Below, in pieces: positions 63,923 to 64,000 of a stretch of DNA of 64,000 bases. The notes beneath the pieces were generated by a model, which ran no database searches, was not told the DNA's origin, and saw only the letters and a program-made list of their open reading frames with translations. This stretch comes from Dysgonomonas hofstadii (GTDB lineage Bacteria > Bacteroidota > Bacteroidia > Bacteroidales > Dysgonomonadaceae), in NCBI RefSeq assembly GCF_014196915.1, contig NZ_JACIEP010000015.1, forward strand, positions 30,058-94,057. Reading direction: 5' to 3'. The position numbers and the translations under genes are program-made. How positions within the stretch are numbered: position 1 is the stretch's first letter; each line of letters begins with the position of its first letter.

Positions 63923-64000
63923 ATGAGATCAGATTATATTCAGAATATACATAGGTGTTTAGGTTATCTATTGTTTGGAATGGCCGTGCTAGCCTCTTCC
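63923..64000 (+). CDS. Start of an exported protein (3' end outside window)
   Basis: Twenty-six codons from the ATG at 63923. After a polar start (MRSDYIQNIHRCLGY) the frame enters a hydrophobic stretch (LLFGMAVLASS) that looks like a signal peptide. It begins 16 bases after the GH92 stop, so it is part of the same cluster and is probably another secreted glycosidase or lipoprotein; the sequence is too short to tell. Confidence 0.55.
   Translation, partial: MRSDYIQNIHRCLGYLLFGMAVLASS

Noticed and set aside
1..64000. CRISPR array, rRNA operon, complete insertion sequence or defence cassette
   Set aside because: No regularly spaced direct repeats, rRNA signatures, intact transposase or recognisable restriction/toxin genes were seen; the barstar-like gene alone does not make a defence system.

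Overview
The window comes from a Bacteroidota genome, very probably order Bacteroidales. This rests on a SusC/SusD-type outer-membrane uptake pair, many short lipoproteins with the lipobox near the start, Bacteroidales-restricted families (DUF4831, DUF4959/DUF5126 and DUF4998 types), promoters of the TTTG-N19/20-TAnnTTTG type, and moderate-to-low GC. A Dysgonomonas-like genus is plausible but cannot be proven from the sequence.

Layout. The window opens inside polA (2-1591), followed by a small exported protein. From 2186 to 14005 lie seven consecutive, nearly gapless paralogous genes for polytopic membrane proteins of about 560 residues. They resemble the PTPS-related/YfhO group of GT-C-like proteins, and the third copy is broken. 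Two small membrane genes (one YqaA-type), a frameshifted lipoprotein gene and a lone barstar-like gene follow. The 16-33 kb stretch is mixed chromosomal housekeeping and regulation: a radical SAM protein, a flavodoxin-fold reductase, an ECF sigma operon, an Ntn-type amide hydrolase, guaA, a membrane protein/Xre pair, a PhnA-like zinc ribbon protein, an MBL hydrolase, a CYTH protein, DUF4831, and a second ECF sigma/anti-sigma operon carrying two beta-repeat surface proteins (DUF4097- and DUF2807-like). A long amidophosphoribosyltransferase, a solitary phage terminase small-subunit-like gene among dispersed repeats, dnaX and tRNA-Leu(TAG) follow.

From 38710 to 57907 a 19-kb minus-strand locus encodes sialoglycan capture and sialic acid use. 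In transcription order it holds a GntR regulator, a mutarotase-type kelch protein, N-acetylneuraminate lyase, a sialidase, an MFS transporter, a large sialate O-acetylesterase, a GH3 enzyme, SusC, SusD, two surface lipoproteins, a small SGNH esterase and a sulfatase. The sialidase and esterases would free and de-acetylate sialic acid, SusCD and the MFS protein would import glycan and monosaccharide, and the lyase would split Neu5Ac. The next steps (ManNAc epimerase, kinase) are not in the window. After a 1-kb graveyard of gene remnants (IS630 transposase, methyltransferase, nuclease), a plus-strand set (MFS, GH130, GH92 and the start of another exported protein) looks like mannose-side N-glycan breakdown. 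The two neighbouring sets together would process sialylated N-glycans.

The most unusual items are the seven-copy membrane-protein array, a three-copy dispersed repeat whose hairpins show compensatory base changes, a perfect 25-bp inverted repeat at 20883-20940, and a FadR-type operator palindrome just upstream of the GntR gene. Five copies of a second palindromic repeat and three GC-rich C-type repeats punctuate the intergenic regions. No rRNA gene, CRISPR array or complete insertion sequence was seen.
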